From: JANYCG01 sp031431035
GTDB lineage: Bacteria; Pseudomonadota; Gammaproteobacteria; Burkholderiales; Burkholderiaceae_C
Assembly (NCBI GenBank): GCA_031431035.1
Contig: JANPCR010000124.1
Location: forward strand, 1-19,143
Length of the DNA: 19,143 bases
Direction: 5' to 3'
Under the pieces are notes generated by a model. That model saw only the letters and a list, made by a program, of their open reading frames with translations, searched no databases and had not been told where the DNA came from. Below are positions 1-9,000 of the stretch, piece after piece. Position 1 is the stretch's first letter. Every line of letters starts with the position of its first letter. The position numbers and the translations under genes were made by a program.

Positions 1-2026
1 CAACGCGGCGGGCTTTGGCAAAACCTGGGACGCCCTGGCCAAAAGCGGATTGGCCACGTCATTTGAAATCAGGCAAATCAAGCGCAACGACGCGTTGATC
101 AAACTCATTCGGGTGCGTTTGCACAGCATTGCGGACAGGCGCGAAGACCGCTTGGTGTTCGATTTGCAGACCGCTGTGGCCGAGTCGTTCGGGTATGGGA
201 TCGCCCCCACGCTGGCCACTTCGTGTGCTGCGCTGCCCCCCGAGGGGGCTAATTTTTCTAGGGGCGGCCCGTCGAAAAATTCTGTCACGCCTTTTACCCG
301 CTCCAGCGAAACGCTGATGCGCCGGTATTACTGGGCGGCCAAGGCGGTGACGCAACTCAATCAAATCTTGCTGATGAACATTGAGGAGCGCTTGAACCCG
401 CAAACGCATGCGCCGCGCCCCATCAATGAGCGCTTTTTTGACAAGGCCGGCATGGTTGAAGTGGCCAGCGACGACCTTTACCAGCGCAATCCTCATGCCA
501 TTCTGGAAACGTTCTTGATCTACCAGACTACGGTCGGCGTTAAAGGCCTTTCGGCACGCACCTTGCGCGCGCTGTACAACGCCCGCAGCCTGATGGATGG
601 CCAATTTCGCCGCGACCCTGTTAACCAGGCCACCTTCAAGCAAATTGTGATGCAACACGACGGCATCACGCATGCCATGCGCTTGATGAACCAGACCTCT
701 GTTTTGGGCCGCTACCTGTGGGTGTTTAGGCGCATCGTGGGGCAAATGCAGCATGACCTTTTTCATGTTTACACGGTGGATCAGCACATTTTGATGGTGT
801 TGCGCAACGTGCGGCGCTTCTTCATTGCCGACCACAGCCACGAGTACCCGTTTTGCTCGCAACTGGGCGCAGGCTGGGACAAACCTTACATTTTGTACAT
901 TGCCGCCCTGTTTCATGACATTGCCAAAGGCCGAGGCGGCGACCATTCAGAACTGGGCACCGCCGATGCACGGCGCTTTTGCAAGCAGCATGGGTTTGAC
1001 CGCGCTGACACCCAATTGATCGAATTTTTGGTGCGCGAACACCTGAGCATGAGTCGGATTGCGCAAAAATCAGACCTGAGCGACCCTGACGTGATTGCCG
1101 CTTTTGCCCAACGCGTCGGCACTGAGCGCTATTTGACCGCCCTCTACCTGCTGACGGTGGCAGACATTCGCGGCACCAGCCCCAAAGTCTGGAACGCCTG
1201 GAAAGGCAAGCTGCTCGAAGACCTGTACCGTTTCACCTTGCGTGCCTTGGGTGGCCGCGCCCCCGACGCGCACGCTGAAGTTGAGGCCCGCAAACGCGAG
1301 GCGCTGATCATGGTCGCGCTGTACACCATGCCGTTTGAAGCCCACAAGCCGCTGTGGGACACGCTGGACGTGGGTTATTTCATGCGCCATGACGCGGTGG
1401 ACATTGCCTGGCACACCAAGCAGTTGTCGCGCCATGTGGGCTCTGCCAAACCCATCGTTCGGGCGCGCCGTTCCCCTGCAGGCGAAGGCCTGCAGGTGAT
1501 GGTGTACACCCCCGATCAGCCCGATTTGTTTGCCCGGATTTGCGGCTATTTTGACCAGCACGGCTTCAGCATTCTGGATGCCCGAATCCACACCGCCAAA
1601 AACGGCCATGCGCTGGACACGTTTCAAATCACCACCTCGTCCGAACCCGAGGAATACCGCGAAATCACCAGCATGCTGGAACACGAGCTGGCGCTGACGA
1701 TCGCGACCAACGGCCCGTTGCCCAACCCCAGCAAGGGGCGCGTGTCACGGCGCGTCAAAAGCTTTCCGGTGGCGCCCCGCGTCAGCCTGCGCCCTGATGA
1801 AAAAGCCCAGCGCTGGCTGCTCAGTATTTCTGCCAGCGACCGCGTGGGCCTGCTCTACAGCGTGGCCCGTGTGCTGGCCAAACACCGCATCAACCTGCTG
1901 CTGGCCAAGGTCGCCACGCTGGGCGAGAGGGTTGACGACACCTTTTTGATTGACGGCCCCGAGCTGCAACAAAACAAGGCGCAAATTGAGATTGAAACCG
2001 AGCTGCTGGAGGCGTTGGCGGCTTGA
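1..2026 (+). CDS. glnD: Bifunctional uridylyltransferase/uridylyl-removing enzyme GlnD (5' end outside window)
   Basis: GlnD adds and removes UMP on PII proteins (GlnB/GlnK) in response to glutamine, and so sets nitrogen assimilation through glutamine synthetase and NtrBC. The frame is open from base 2 and homology begins at once (NAAGFGKTWDALAKSGLAT), so the TTG at 50 is not the start. About 674 residues are visible; the family has roughly 860-900, so most of the N-terminal nucleotidyltransferase domain lies to the left. Visible parts, in window residues: the end of the transferase region (LVFDLQTAVAESFGY); an HD hydrolase domain with HDLFHVYTVDQH and the metal-binding HD at about 305-306 (HDIAKGRGGDHSELG); a first ACT domain from about 497 (VMVYTPDQPDLFARI); and a second from about 604 (LLSISASDRVGLLY). 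Residues 68-94 are foreign to the family: they are encoded by an in-frame copy of the 81-bp repeat, placed between the transferase and HD regions. No frameshift or stop is seen, so the gene looks functional. Confidence 0.96.
   Translation, partial: NAAGFGKTWDALAKSGLATSFEIRQIKRNDALIKLIRVRLHSIADRREDRLVFDLQTAVAESFGYGIAPTLATSCAALPPEGANFSRGGPSKNSVTPFTRSSETLMRRYYWAAKAVTQLNQILLMNIEERLNPQTHAPRPINERFFDKAGMVEVASDDLYQRNPHAILETFLIYQTTVGVKGLSARTLRALYNARSLMDGQFRRDPVNQATFKQIVMQHDGITHAMRLMNQTSVLGRYLWVFRRIVGQMQHDLFHVYTVDQHILMVLRNVRRFFIADHSHEYPFCSQLGAGWDKPYILYIAALFHDIAKGRGGDHSELGTADARRFCKQHGFDRADTQLIEFLVREHLSMSRIAQKSDLSDPDVIAAFAQRVGTERYLTALYLLTVADIRGTSPKVWNAWKGKLLEDLYRFTLRALGGRAPDAHAEVEARKREALIMVALYTMPFEAHKPLWDTLDVGYFMRHDAVDIAWHTKQLSRHVGSAKPIVRARRSPAGEGLQVMVYTPDQPDLFARICGYFDQHGFSILDARIHTAKNGHALDTFQITTSSEPEEYREITSMLEHELALTIATNGPLPNPSKGRVSRRVKSFPVAPRVSLRPDEKAQRWLLSISASDRVGLLYSVARVLAKHRINLLLAKVATLGERVDDTFLIDGPELQQNKAQIEIETELLEALAA
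204..281 (+). repeat. Family 1 GC-rich repeat, copy a, in frame inside glnD
   Basis: This stretch matches the intergenic copy at 12538-12615 at all but one of 78 bases (CGCTGGCC here, CGCTTGCC there). It encodes APTLATSCAALPPEGANFSR then GGPSKN within GlnD. It carries the unit's hairpin, GCCCCC/GGGGGC with loop CGA, followed by TAATTTTTC. The reading frame (A-P-T-L) and the orientation are the same as in the ligA copy. Near-identity to non-coding copies suggests recent arrival or gene conversion. Confidence 0.92.
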
Positions 2027-2055
2027 AGCCGGGATGAACTGAGGAGTCGGTTCAA
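2023..2055 (+). terminator. Weak hairpin at the glnD stop codon
   Basis: TTGAAGCCG (2023-2031) can pair with CGGTTCAA (2048-2055) with one bulged G and a 16-base loop. The following DNA is AT-rich (ATAATTTGATATT) but lacks a true T-run. It overlaps the glnD stop codon. It may help end glnD transcription, but the structure is poor and chance is possible. Confidence 0.2.
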
Positions 2056-2061
2056 ATAATT

Positions 2062-2117
2062 TGATATTATATTTATAGCAAACTAACTATATTATTCGAG
2101 AGCTAGAGGCCTATTTT
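2062..2117 (+). repeat. Family 2 AT-rich repeat, copy A (between convergent glnD and def)
   Basis: A 56-bp element with the same layout as the copies at 9844-9897 and 18463-18518: TGATATTAT, then TTATAGC, a 17-base variable core starting AAACTA, then CGAGAGCTAGAGGCCT and a T-rich end. The left end matches an extended -10 promoter (TGnTATnAT). The element points rightward, antisense to def. A perfect inverted repeat follows 38 bp after its end. Confidence 0.8.
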
Positions 2118-2154
2118 ATTATAAATCGGCCGAAATCACCGCCAAACAGTCAAA

Positions 2155-2174
2155 TTTACCACATTTGTGGTAAA
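2155..2174. repeat. Perfect 9+9 inverted repeat between convergent genes
   Basis: TTTACCACA and TGTGGTAAA are separated by TT; as RNA this gives an 8-bp stem with the loop ATTT. It lies 69 bp past the def stop, between genes that converge, so it may act as a terminator. The T-tract is short on both strands (TTTG when read from def). A protein-binding operator is the alternative. The rest of 2118-2242 is AT-rich, with two AAATCACC motifs and no gene that I can see. Confidence 0.5.
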
Positions 2175-2242
2175 AATCACCAGTTTTGACGATTTTGATC
2201 AATTCGGAAGACTTGCGGCATTCACAGCCCGCTGCAACGGCT

Positions 2243-2782
2243 TCAATCGTCCGCCGATGCGTCCAGCCCCGGAAACATCACCTCGGTGAAGCCAAATTTG
2301 CTGAAGTCGCGCACCCGCATCGGGTACAGCTTGCCAATCAAGTGGTCGCATTCATGCTGCACCACCCGCGCATGAAAGCCGCTGGCCATGCGGTCAATCG
2401 GGTCGCCATACTGGTCAAACCCGGTGTAGCGAATGTGGGCCCAGCGCGGCACCTCGGCGCGCAAACCAGGCACTGACAAACAGCCTTCAAAGTCATGCTC
2501 TTCAGCCCCACTTTGCGGCGTGATGACCGGGTTGATCAGCACGGTGCGCGGCACCGGTGGCGCGTCTGGGTAGCGCGGGTTGCGCTCACCGCTGCCAAAA
2601 ATCACCAGTTGCAAGTCAATCCCAATTTGCGGTGCCGCCAAGCCTGCCCCATTGGCGCTGACCATGGTGTCCAGCATGTCGCTGATCAGCAAGTGCAGCG
2701 CGTCCGTGTCGAATTCGGTCACAGGCGGCGCAATGCGCAGCAGTCGCGGGTCGCCCATTTTGAGGATGTTACGGATGGTCAT
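2243..2782 (-). CDS. def: Peptide deformylase
   Basis: Removes the formyl group from the N-terminal methionine of new proteins as they leave the ribosome; a metalloenzyme, usually Fe(II), in the cytoplasm. All three family motifs are present in this 179-residue protein: GAGLAAPQIG at about 45-54, EGCLS at 99-103 (Cys101 is a metal ligand), and QHECDH at 142-147 (two His ligands and the catalytic Glu). I chose the ATG at 2782 (MTIRNILKMGDPRLL). A TTG nine codons upstream would add MGFKPTASD, which does not look like family sequence; neither start has a clear Shine-Dalgarno. It follows ligA after 79 bp on the same strand. It is not next to fmt, the usual partner of the main def gene, so the genome may hold a second deformylase (inference). 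Confidence 0.95.
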   Translation of the reverse strand: MTIRNILKMGDPRLLRIAPPVTEFDTDALHLLISDMLDTMVSANGAGLAAPQIGIDLQLVIFGSGERNPRYPDAPPVPRTVLINPVITPQSGAEEHDFEGCLSVPGLRAEVPRWAHIRYTGFDQYGDPIDRMASGFHARVVQHECDHLIGKLYPMRVRDFSKFGFTEVMFPGLDASADD

Positions 2783-2861
2783 GTCAGATGCAGTCGGTTT
2801 GAAGCCCAATTTTAGGCACTAATCCCTTTGGCACGACCAGTCGGTTCGGCCAAAAACATCC

Positions 2862-5009
2862 TTAGCCAGCCACCAGCAGCATTCGCAACCCCGCCTCATC
2901 CAAAATCTCCACCCCCAGTTCCCGCGCCTTGTCCAGCTTGCTGCCAGCCTCTGCCCCTGCAACCAAATAATGGGTTTTCTTGCTGACGGAACCCGCAACT
3001 TTAGCGCCTGCCGCTTCAAGCAGGTCTTTGGCTTCGTCGCGACTTAAAGTGGGCAAGGTGCCGGTGATGACAAAGGTTTTGCCAGTCAGCGGCTTGAGTG
3101 CGCCTTCCACCGGCTCGCCCTCTTCCCAGGTCAGGCCACAGGCTCTGAGCTGTTCGACCACTTCGCGGTTGTGGGCTTGGTCAAAAAAGGTGCGCAAACT
3201 CAACGCGACGATGGGGCCCACGTCGGCCACGCCAGTCAGTTGCTCCAGCGTCGCGTCCATGATGGCGTCCAGCTTGCCAAAATGCCGCGCTAGAGCTTTG
3301 GCCGTGGCCTCGCCAACATGGCGAATGCCCAGGCCGAACAGAAAGCGCGGCAGCGTGGTTTGCTTTGATTTTTGCAAGGCGTCCACGATGTTTTGGGCCG
3401 ACTTTTCAGCCATTCGATCCAACTGTGCCAATGACGCCAAGCCAAGCCGGTACAGGTCTGGCAAGGTTTTAACGATATTGGCATCAACCAAACTGTCGAC
3501 CAGCTTGTCGCCCAAGCCTTCAACCTCGACCGCCCGGCGTTGGGCAAAATGCAAAATCGCCTGCTTGCGCTGCGCACTGCAAAATAGGCCGCCTGTGCAG
3601 CGGTAGTCGGCTTCGTCTTCCTCACGCACGGCAGCACTCGCGCAGACCGGGCAAATGCGCGGCATGGTGAACTGGGGCGCATCGGCCACCCGCTTGTCCA
3701 GCAACACCGAGACGACTTCCGGAATCACATCGCCTGCGCGGCGCACGATGACGGTATCGCCCACCCGCACGTCTTTGCGTCGTGCCTCGTCTTCGTTGTG
3801 CAGCGTGGCATTGGTCACCGTCACGCCGCCCACAAAGACAGGGGCCAGTTTGGCAACCGGTGTCAGCTTTCCCGTACGCCCGACCTGAACTTCAATCCCT
3901 AAAACCGTGGTCAATTGCTCTTGCGCTGGGTATTTGTGAGCCACGGCCCAGCGCGGCTCGCGGGTGACAAAGCCCAGTTGCCGCTGCAGCGCCAGACCGT
4001 TGACTTTGTAAACCACGCCGTCAATGTCAAACCCCAAACCGTCTCGTGCTGCGCCTAAGCGCTGGTGGTAGACCACCAGGTCAGCCGAACCTTGCACCAC
4101 GGTGACCCATTCAGACACAGGAAAACCCCAGTTTTTGAGTGTTTGCAGCATGTCAGCGTGGGTTTTAAAGTCTGGCCCACCTTGTTCTGGCGGGGTCATT
4201 TCGCCCAGGCCATAAGCAAAAAAGCTCAAGGGTCGCTGCGCGGCAATCGCTGGGTCAAGTTGGCGTACCGCGCCCGCCGCCGCATTGCGCGGGTTGACAA
4301 ACGTCTTTTCGCCTTTGACTCCTATGGCAATCTTGTCGCGCTGGCGCTCGTTCAATGCCTCAAAATCATCACGACTCATGTAAACCTCGCCGCGAACTTC
4401 CAGAACTGATGGCACCGCGAGTAGCGTGGGGGCAAAATTTACCGACGGGCCGCCCCTAGGGAAATTAGCCCCCTCGGGGGGCAGCGCAGTACGCGAAGCG
4501 ACAAGCGTGGGGGCTAGTCTCAGCGGTATTTGACCGATCGTGCGGATGTTTTGCGTAACGACTTCGCCCGCCTCGCCGTCGCCGCGAGTGGCCGCTTGCA
4601 CCAGCACACCATTTTCGTAACGCAGGCTCATGGCCAGGCCATCAAACTTCGGTTCGGCCACGTACTCCACGGGCGGGTCAGATTCTGCCAACGCCAGTTC
4701 TTTTCGAATTCGCGCATCGAAGCTTTGGGCACCTGTAGCCTCCGTGTCTGTCTCTGTACGAATACTTAGCATCGGCACCGCATGGCGCACGCTGACAAAT
4801 GCATCAAGCGGCTGGCCACCCACTCGCTGGGTGGGCGAATCAGGCGTCAGCAGTTCCGGGTGCGCGGCCTCCAACTTTTGCAACTCTTGAAATAGGCGAT
4901 CGTATTCAGCGTCTGGAACCTGCGGATCGTCCAGCACATAGTAGCGGTGCGCATGGAAATGCAGCGACTGTCGCAGCGCATCAAGCTGCTGCTGGATGGC
5001 GTTGGGCAC
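2862..5009 (-). CDS. ligA: NAD-dependent DNA ligase LigA with in-frame repeat insertion
   Basis: Seals nicks during replication and repair using NAD+. The 715-residue protein has the full domain order: an Ia region (HRYYVLDDPQVPDAEYD); the adenylation domain with catalytic Lys121 (EPKFDG), ARNAAAG-type motif VNPRNAAAG and DIDGVVYK; the OB fold; a four-Cys zinc finger (C453, C456, C471, C477); helix-hairpin-helix repeats; and a C-terminal BRCT domain from about 637 (GKTFVITGTLPTLSRDEA). Residues 166-192 are an extra 27 codons from the 81-bp repeat, between IPLRL and the conserved LEVRGEVYMS. Family members have only a short loop there, which may explain tolerance. The start is GTG at 5009 with GAGGG eight bases upstream; that site overlaps the zipA stop, suggesting translational coupling. 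The ligase was probably not inactivated, because no motif is lost. Confidence 0.97.
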   Translation of the reverse strand: MPNAIQQQLDALRQSLHFHAHRYYVLDDPQVPDAEYDRLFQELQKLEAAHPELLTPDSPTQRVGGQPLDAFVSVRHAVPMLSIRTETDTEATGAQSFDARIRKELALAESDPPVEYVAEPKFDGLAMSLRYENGVLVQAATRGDGEAGEVVTQNIRTIGQIPLRLAPTLVASRTALPPEGANFPRGGPSVNFAPTLLAVPSVLEVRGEVYMSRDDFEALNERQRDKIAIGVKGEKTFVNPRNAAAGAVRQLDPAIAAQRPLSFFAYGLGEMTPPEQGGPDFKTHADMLQTLKNWGFPVSEWVTVVQGSADLVVYHQRLGAARDGLGFDIDGVVYKVNGLALQRQLGFVTREPRWAVAHKYPAQEQLTTVLGIEVQVGRTGKLTPVAKLAPVFVGGVTVTNATLHNEDEARRKDVRVGDTVIVRRAGDVIPEVVSVLLDKRVADAPQFTMPRICPVCASAAVREEDEADYRCTGGLFCSAQRKQAILHFAQRRAVEVEGLGDKLVDSLVDANIVKTLPDLYRLGLASLAQLDRMAEKSAQNIVDALQKSKQTTLPRFLFGLGIRHVGEATAKALARHFGKLDAIMDATLEQLTGVADVGPIVALSLRTFFDQAHNREVVEQLRACGLTWEEGEPVEGALKPLTGKTFVITGTLPTLSRDEAKDLLEAAGAKVAGSVSKKTHYLVAGAEAGSKLDKARELGVEILDEAGLRMLLVAG
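4423..4513 (-). repeat. Family 1 repeat, copy b, in frame inside ligA, with duplicated end
   Basis: On the ligA strand the unit starts at 4513 with CCCCCACGCT and the same ten bases recur at 4432-4423, exactly 81 bp later; with the preceding G the duplication is 11 bp. The body differs from the dapD-pilU copies at about 8 of 78 sites (for example GTCGCTTCGCGTAC and AATTTCCCTAGG). It encodes APTLVASRTALPPEGANFPR then GGPSVNF, followed by a second APTL. Removing one 81-bp period would restore IPLRLAPTLLAVPSVLEV, a ligase of ordinary length. Confidence 0.93.
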
Positions 5010-5017
5010 GCTGGCAA

Positions 5018-5023
5018 CCCTCA
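5018..5023 (-). promoter_or_regulatory. ligA ribosome binding site overlapping the zipA stop codon
   Basis: TGAGGG contains the zipA stop (TGA) and a Shine-Dalgarno (GAGGG), eight bases before the ligA GTG. It supports the GTG start at 5009 and suggests that ribosomes finishing zipA re-initiate on ligA. Confidence 0.7.
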
Positions 5024-6094
5024 GGAAAAAAGCCTGCGGGCTAGCGCTGACCCAGACGACAACTCATGTTCGTCCAGGGTGTCGTACAGCGTTTCTAGCT
5101 CTGAACCAATCAAATCCATCGCATCAGAGGCCAAAGCGATGCCGTTGTCGTCGGTCACGGTGCCGTCCATCGCGGCAGACAACCCCTTGGCGGCTTCGCG
5201 CAGACGCACAAAAGGGCTCTCCGACCGGTCTACTTGGGGCACATCCAGGCTCAGCGTGAACTCGCGCAGGGCGGACTGAGCCGGGTCTTCAGCCAGCGCG
5301 GCCTGGGTGTCAAAACTCAAACCCAATATCGGCGGCATGCCCGCTGCGCTGCCGGGCAACACCATGCGCCCCGGCATGACCCCGGCAACAAACCCAAGCC
5401 GCGCCGCGTTTTGGTGCAGGTAGCCTGGGCTCCAGGCGGCGCTGCGAGCGCGAACCGTGAAGCTCAGCTGGGCATCATGGTCGCCTGCAAAATTATCTAG
5501 TTCACGCGCCCGGGCGACTTCATGGCGCATGTCAGAAAACTCGGGGCTGGCGTTAACGGCGTCGGCAAACGTCTGCGTTTTAATGACAAATTCAGAAAAT
5601 TCAATGTCGTTCAGGGCACCCGACCGGTTAGCCAACTGAACGCCCGCCTGAAAAGCCGTGTAACGTTGGCCCGCGGCAGGCATCTCCCAGGTTTGGCTGG
5701 CGTTGTTCAGCCCTTCGATGGCGAACGGCTTGCTGCCGACCCGGCGCGTCACGGGCATGGCGGCCAAGGCAGCATCGCCCGAAACCGGAGACTCCAGCGC
5801 CAGCGGGGCAATGGCATCGATCAGCGAGTCCAGCATGGGCTTTTTCTCTGGCGCTGGAATCGCAAAATGGCCCGATGGGTTGCCTGAATCAAATTCGCTC
5901 AAACTTGGGTCTCGTGGGCCAGCGGCACCGAAAGAGCCGTCCAACCCATGCGGGTCGTCGCGGCTGTCGGGGTCTGTGGGCAAGGCTTGCCGAGGCGCGT
6001 TTTTGCGCGATGTCCAGGCCCCATGGGCAACCACCGCTGCCAAGATCAGGCCACCCCCAATGGCCAGCCCCAGTTGCAGAGAGCTCATGGACAT
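5021..6094 (-). CDS. zipA: Cell division protein ZipA
   Basis: ZipA tethers FtsZ to the inner membrane at the division site. The 357-residue protein starts MSMSSLQLGLAIGG and has one N-terminal membrane segment at about 6-25 (LGLAIGGGLILAAVVAHGAW). A charged, Pro/Asp-rich linker follows, then a C-terminal FtsZ-binding domain (FQAGVQLANRSGALNDIEFSEFV, and PILGLSFDTQAALAED further on). Sequence conservation is low, as is usual for betaproteobacterial ZipA, and part of the assignment rests on its position between smc and ligA. The ATG at 6094 is two bases beyond the smc stop; a second ATG lies at 6088. The frame runs on to 6325 inside smc, but that extra part is Arg-rich antifamily sequence and is rejected. 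It is probably translated by coupling to smc. Confidence 0.85.
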   Translation of the reverse strand: MSMSSLQLGLAIGGGLILAAVVAHGAWTSRKNAPRQALPTDPDSRDDPHGLDGSFGAAGPRDPSLSEFDSGNPSGHFAIPAPEKKPMLDSLIDAIAPLALESPVSGDAALAAMPVTRRVGSKPFAIEGLNNASQTWEMPAAGQRYTAFQAGVQLANRSGALNDIEFSEFVIKTQTFADAVNASPEFSDMRHEVARARELDNFAGDHDAQLSFTVRARSAAWSPGYLHQNAARLGFVAGVMPGRMVLPGSAAGMPPILGLSFDTQAALAEDPAQSALREFTLSLDVPQVDRSESPFVRLREAAKGLSAAMDGTVTDDNGIALASDAMDLIGSELETLYDTLDEHELSSGSALARRLFS

Positions 6095-6096
6095 AC

Positions 6097-9000
6097 TCAG
6101 ACGACCCCAGCCAAGCCTACCGCAGCTTCCATATCTACCGCGACGATGCGCGACACGCCCTGCTCTTGCATGGTGACGCCAATCAATTGTTCGGCCATTT
6201 CCATGGCGATCTTGTTGTGGCTGATGAATAGGAATTGCGTCTCTTTGCTCATACTGGACACCAGTTTCGCATACCGCTCGGTGTTGGCATCGTCCAGCGG
6301 CGCATCGACCTCGTCCAGCAGGCAAAACGGCGCCGGGTTGAGCATGAAAATCGCAAACACCAAGGCAATCGCGGTCAGGGCCTTTTCGCCGCCAGACAAC
6401 AAATGAATGGTTTGGTTCTTCTTGCCGGGCGGCTGCGCAATCACCTGCACGCCCGAGTCCAGAATCTCTTCGCCAGTGATGACCAAGCGCGCATTGCCGC
6501 CGCCAAACAGCTCAGGAAACATCTTGCCAAAGTGCTCGTTCACCGTGTTGAAGGTACCCGACAGCAGTTCGCGGGTTTCGCCGTCGATCTTCTTGATGGC
6601 GTCTTCCAGTGTCGTCATGGCTTCCACCAAATCGGCGGTTTGCGCATCCAAAAACTGTTTGCGCTCTCGGGCGGTGGTCAGTTCGTCCAGGGCGGCCAAG
6701 TTCACAGCGCCCAAGGCCAGAATGTCGCGGTTAATGCGGTCAATATCGCTTTGCATGCCGTTCAAGCGCACATTGCCTTGCTCAATGGACAGGGCAACCA
6801 CCTCCAGGTCGGCCTTGCCGTCCATCAGCAATTGGGCGTATTGCTCAAAGCCCAAGCGGGCGGCTTGTTCTTTCAATTGAAATTCGGTGATGCGCTGGCG
6901 CAGCGGGTCAAGTTCGCGCTCCAGCTGCATGCGCCGCTCGTCACTGGCGCGCAATTTGGTGGTCAGGTCGTCGTATTCGCTGCGTTTGGCACCCAGCGAG
7001 ACTTCGCGCTCTAGCTTCAGGGCCAATGCGGACTGCAGTCCCGCTTGGGCGGCGGCATCGGTCAGGCGGGTCAACTCGTCCTGGGCGTTTTTTTCTTCCG
7101 ATTCAATTGTGCTGGCTTGCTGGGCGGCGGTTTCAATCGCCCGCGACAACTCGGCCCGCCGCGCCGTCAGGCTGCGCATGCTGAACGTCGCTTCTTGCGA
7201 TTGGCGCTCCAGGCTGCGCTGCTGCTCGCGGCAGTCGGTCAAGCGGCGTTCAGCGGCGATCACTTTTTCGTCCAGTTGGGCGTGGCGCTCCTGTGTGTCG
7301 GCCAGTTGCATGTCGAGCTCTTCAAAACGGCCCTCAGCCGTCACGCGGCGCTCTTGCAGCTCGTCCAACTGGGCATCCACTTCAGCCAAATCACCTGCAA
7401 TCTGGTTGCTGCGCTCGCGCAATTGCTGGGCCAATTGGGTCAGGCGCTGGGTTTCAACCTGCAATTCGTGGGCGCGGCTTTGCGCGTCGGTCGCTTCGCG
7501 GCGCACGGCGATGAGGCGCTGTGAAGCGTCGGCATAGGCGACATCTGCCCGTACGAGACCTGAGCGCGACTCTTCGCTGATCAAAACCTGCGCGCGCAGT
7601 TGTTTGTCGAGATTTTCAATCTCCTGGGCGCGAGCCAACAGACCCGCCTGTTCGGAATCTTGCGCATAAAAACTCACGCTGTGGGCGGTGACGGCATGGC
7701 CGGATTTGACAAAAACCACCTCACCCGGTTTGATTTTGTCGCGGCCTTGCAGGGCTTCTTCCATGCTTTGGGCAGTTAAACAGCCTTGCAACCAATCGCC
7801 CAGCACAGCGCGTTGGCCAGCGTCATTCAAGCGCAGCAACTCTGCTAAGGGCTTGAAGTTGTGGCCAGAATTGGCATGCGCCTGCCCTGCGCCCGGCGCA
7901 GCCGCCAGGGGCGGGCTGTAAAACGCCAGCTTGGCAGGCGGTGCGTCTTGCCCGCCCGCGCCCAAAAAGCCGCGCACCATGTCAAGCCGCGACACTTCCA
8001 GCGCGCTCATGCGCTCGCGCAGGGCGGCTTCCAGCGCGTTTTCCCAGCCTTGTTCGATGTGGATTCGGCTCCAAAGGCCTTGCAATGAATCCAGGCCGTG
8101 CTTGGCCAGCCACGGCTGCAATTTGCCGTCGGTTTTGACCTTTTCTTGCAGGGCTTTTTGCGCCTCAAGCCGGGCTTTCAATTCAGCGTGGCGGGCAGAT
8201 TCGGTGTTGGCCAATTGCTGCTGGGCGCGGCGGGCTTCGTCCAGCTGGGGCACGGCCTCTTGCAATTCGTGCAGCCGGGCTTCGGCCACCGTGGCGTCTT
8301 CTTGCGCTTGGGCCAATTGGGTTTGCAGGCCCAGCAAGCGTGACTCGTCCGGGGCCGCCAAGGCGTTGCGGTCCAGGTTGAGCTTTTCACGGCGGGTGGT
8401 GAACTGGCGCGATTGCTCTTCAATCGAGCGCTGATCCGCAGCCAGCACCTGAATTTGCTGTTGCACCTGGGCCACGCCAGTACGCTGCTCGTTGGCGGCT
8501 TTTTGGGCCACACGCAGGGCGTCTTCCAGGTCGGGCAAGGTTTGGGCTTGCTCTTCAACCTGCGCAGCCAGAAGCTCAGACTTTTCTTCGCCGACCATCG
8601 CCAGTTCAGACAGATTTTCAATTTCTGCCAGCGCGTCGTCTTTTCGGGTGGCCCATTGGGCGGTTTGCTCTTTTAAAGTGGCCAGGCGCTGCACCACGCG
8701 GTTGCGTCCTTCGACCACAAAGCGGATTTCAGCCTCCAGGCGGCCAACGTCGGTGCTGGCTTCGTAAAGCAAGCCCTGCGCCTGGTTCACGTGGTCGCCC
8801 GCCGCGTAATGGGCTTGGCGCACGGCTTCCAAATCGGCTTCAATGTGGCGCAAATCGGCCACCCGGCTTTCCAGCGAGTTCAAGGCAGTTTCAGCGTCGG
8901 CTTTGACTTTGGCCTGCTCAACTTCAGATTCGCGGCGCTTTAAAAACCACTGCTGATGCTGCTTGAGGGTGACTTCCGCTTGCAGCGTGTTGAACTGGCG

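Noticed and set aside
59..946. Long antisense frame within glnD (295 codons)
   Set aside because: A shadow of a GC-rich coding region; the opposite strand encodes clear GlnD motifs throughout.
2783..2809. TTG start giving def nine more residues
   Set aside because: The extra residues do not look like deformylase sequence and ATG at 2782 fits the family start.
6095..6325. Upstream extension of zipA into smc
   Set aside because: The added residues are Arg- and His-rich out-of-frame smc sequence, and the membrane segment expected at the ZipA N-terminus starts only after MSMSS.
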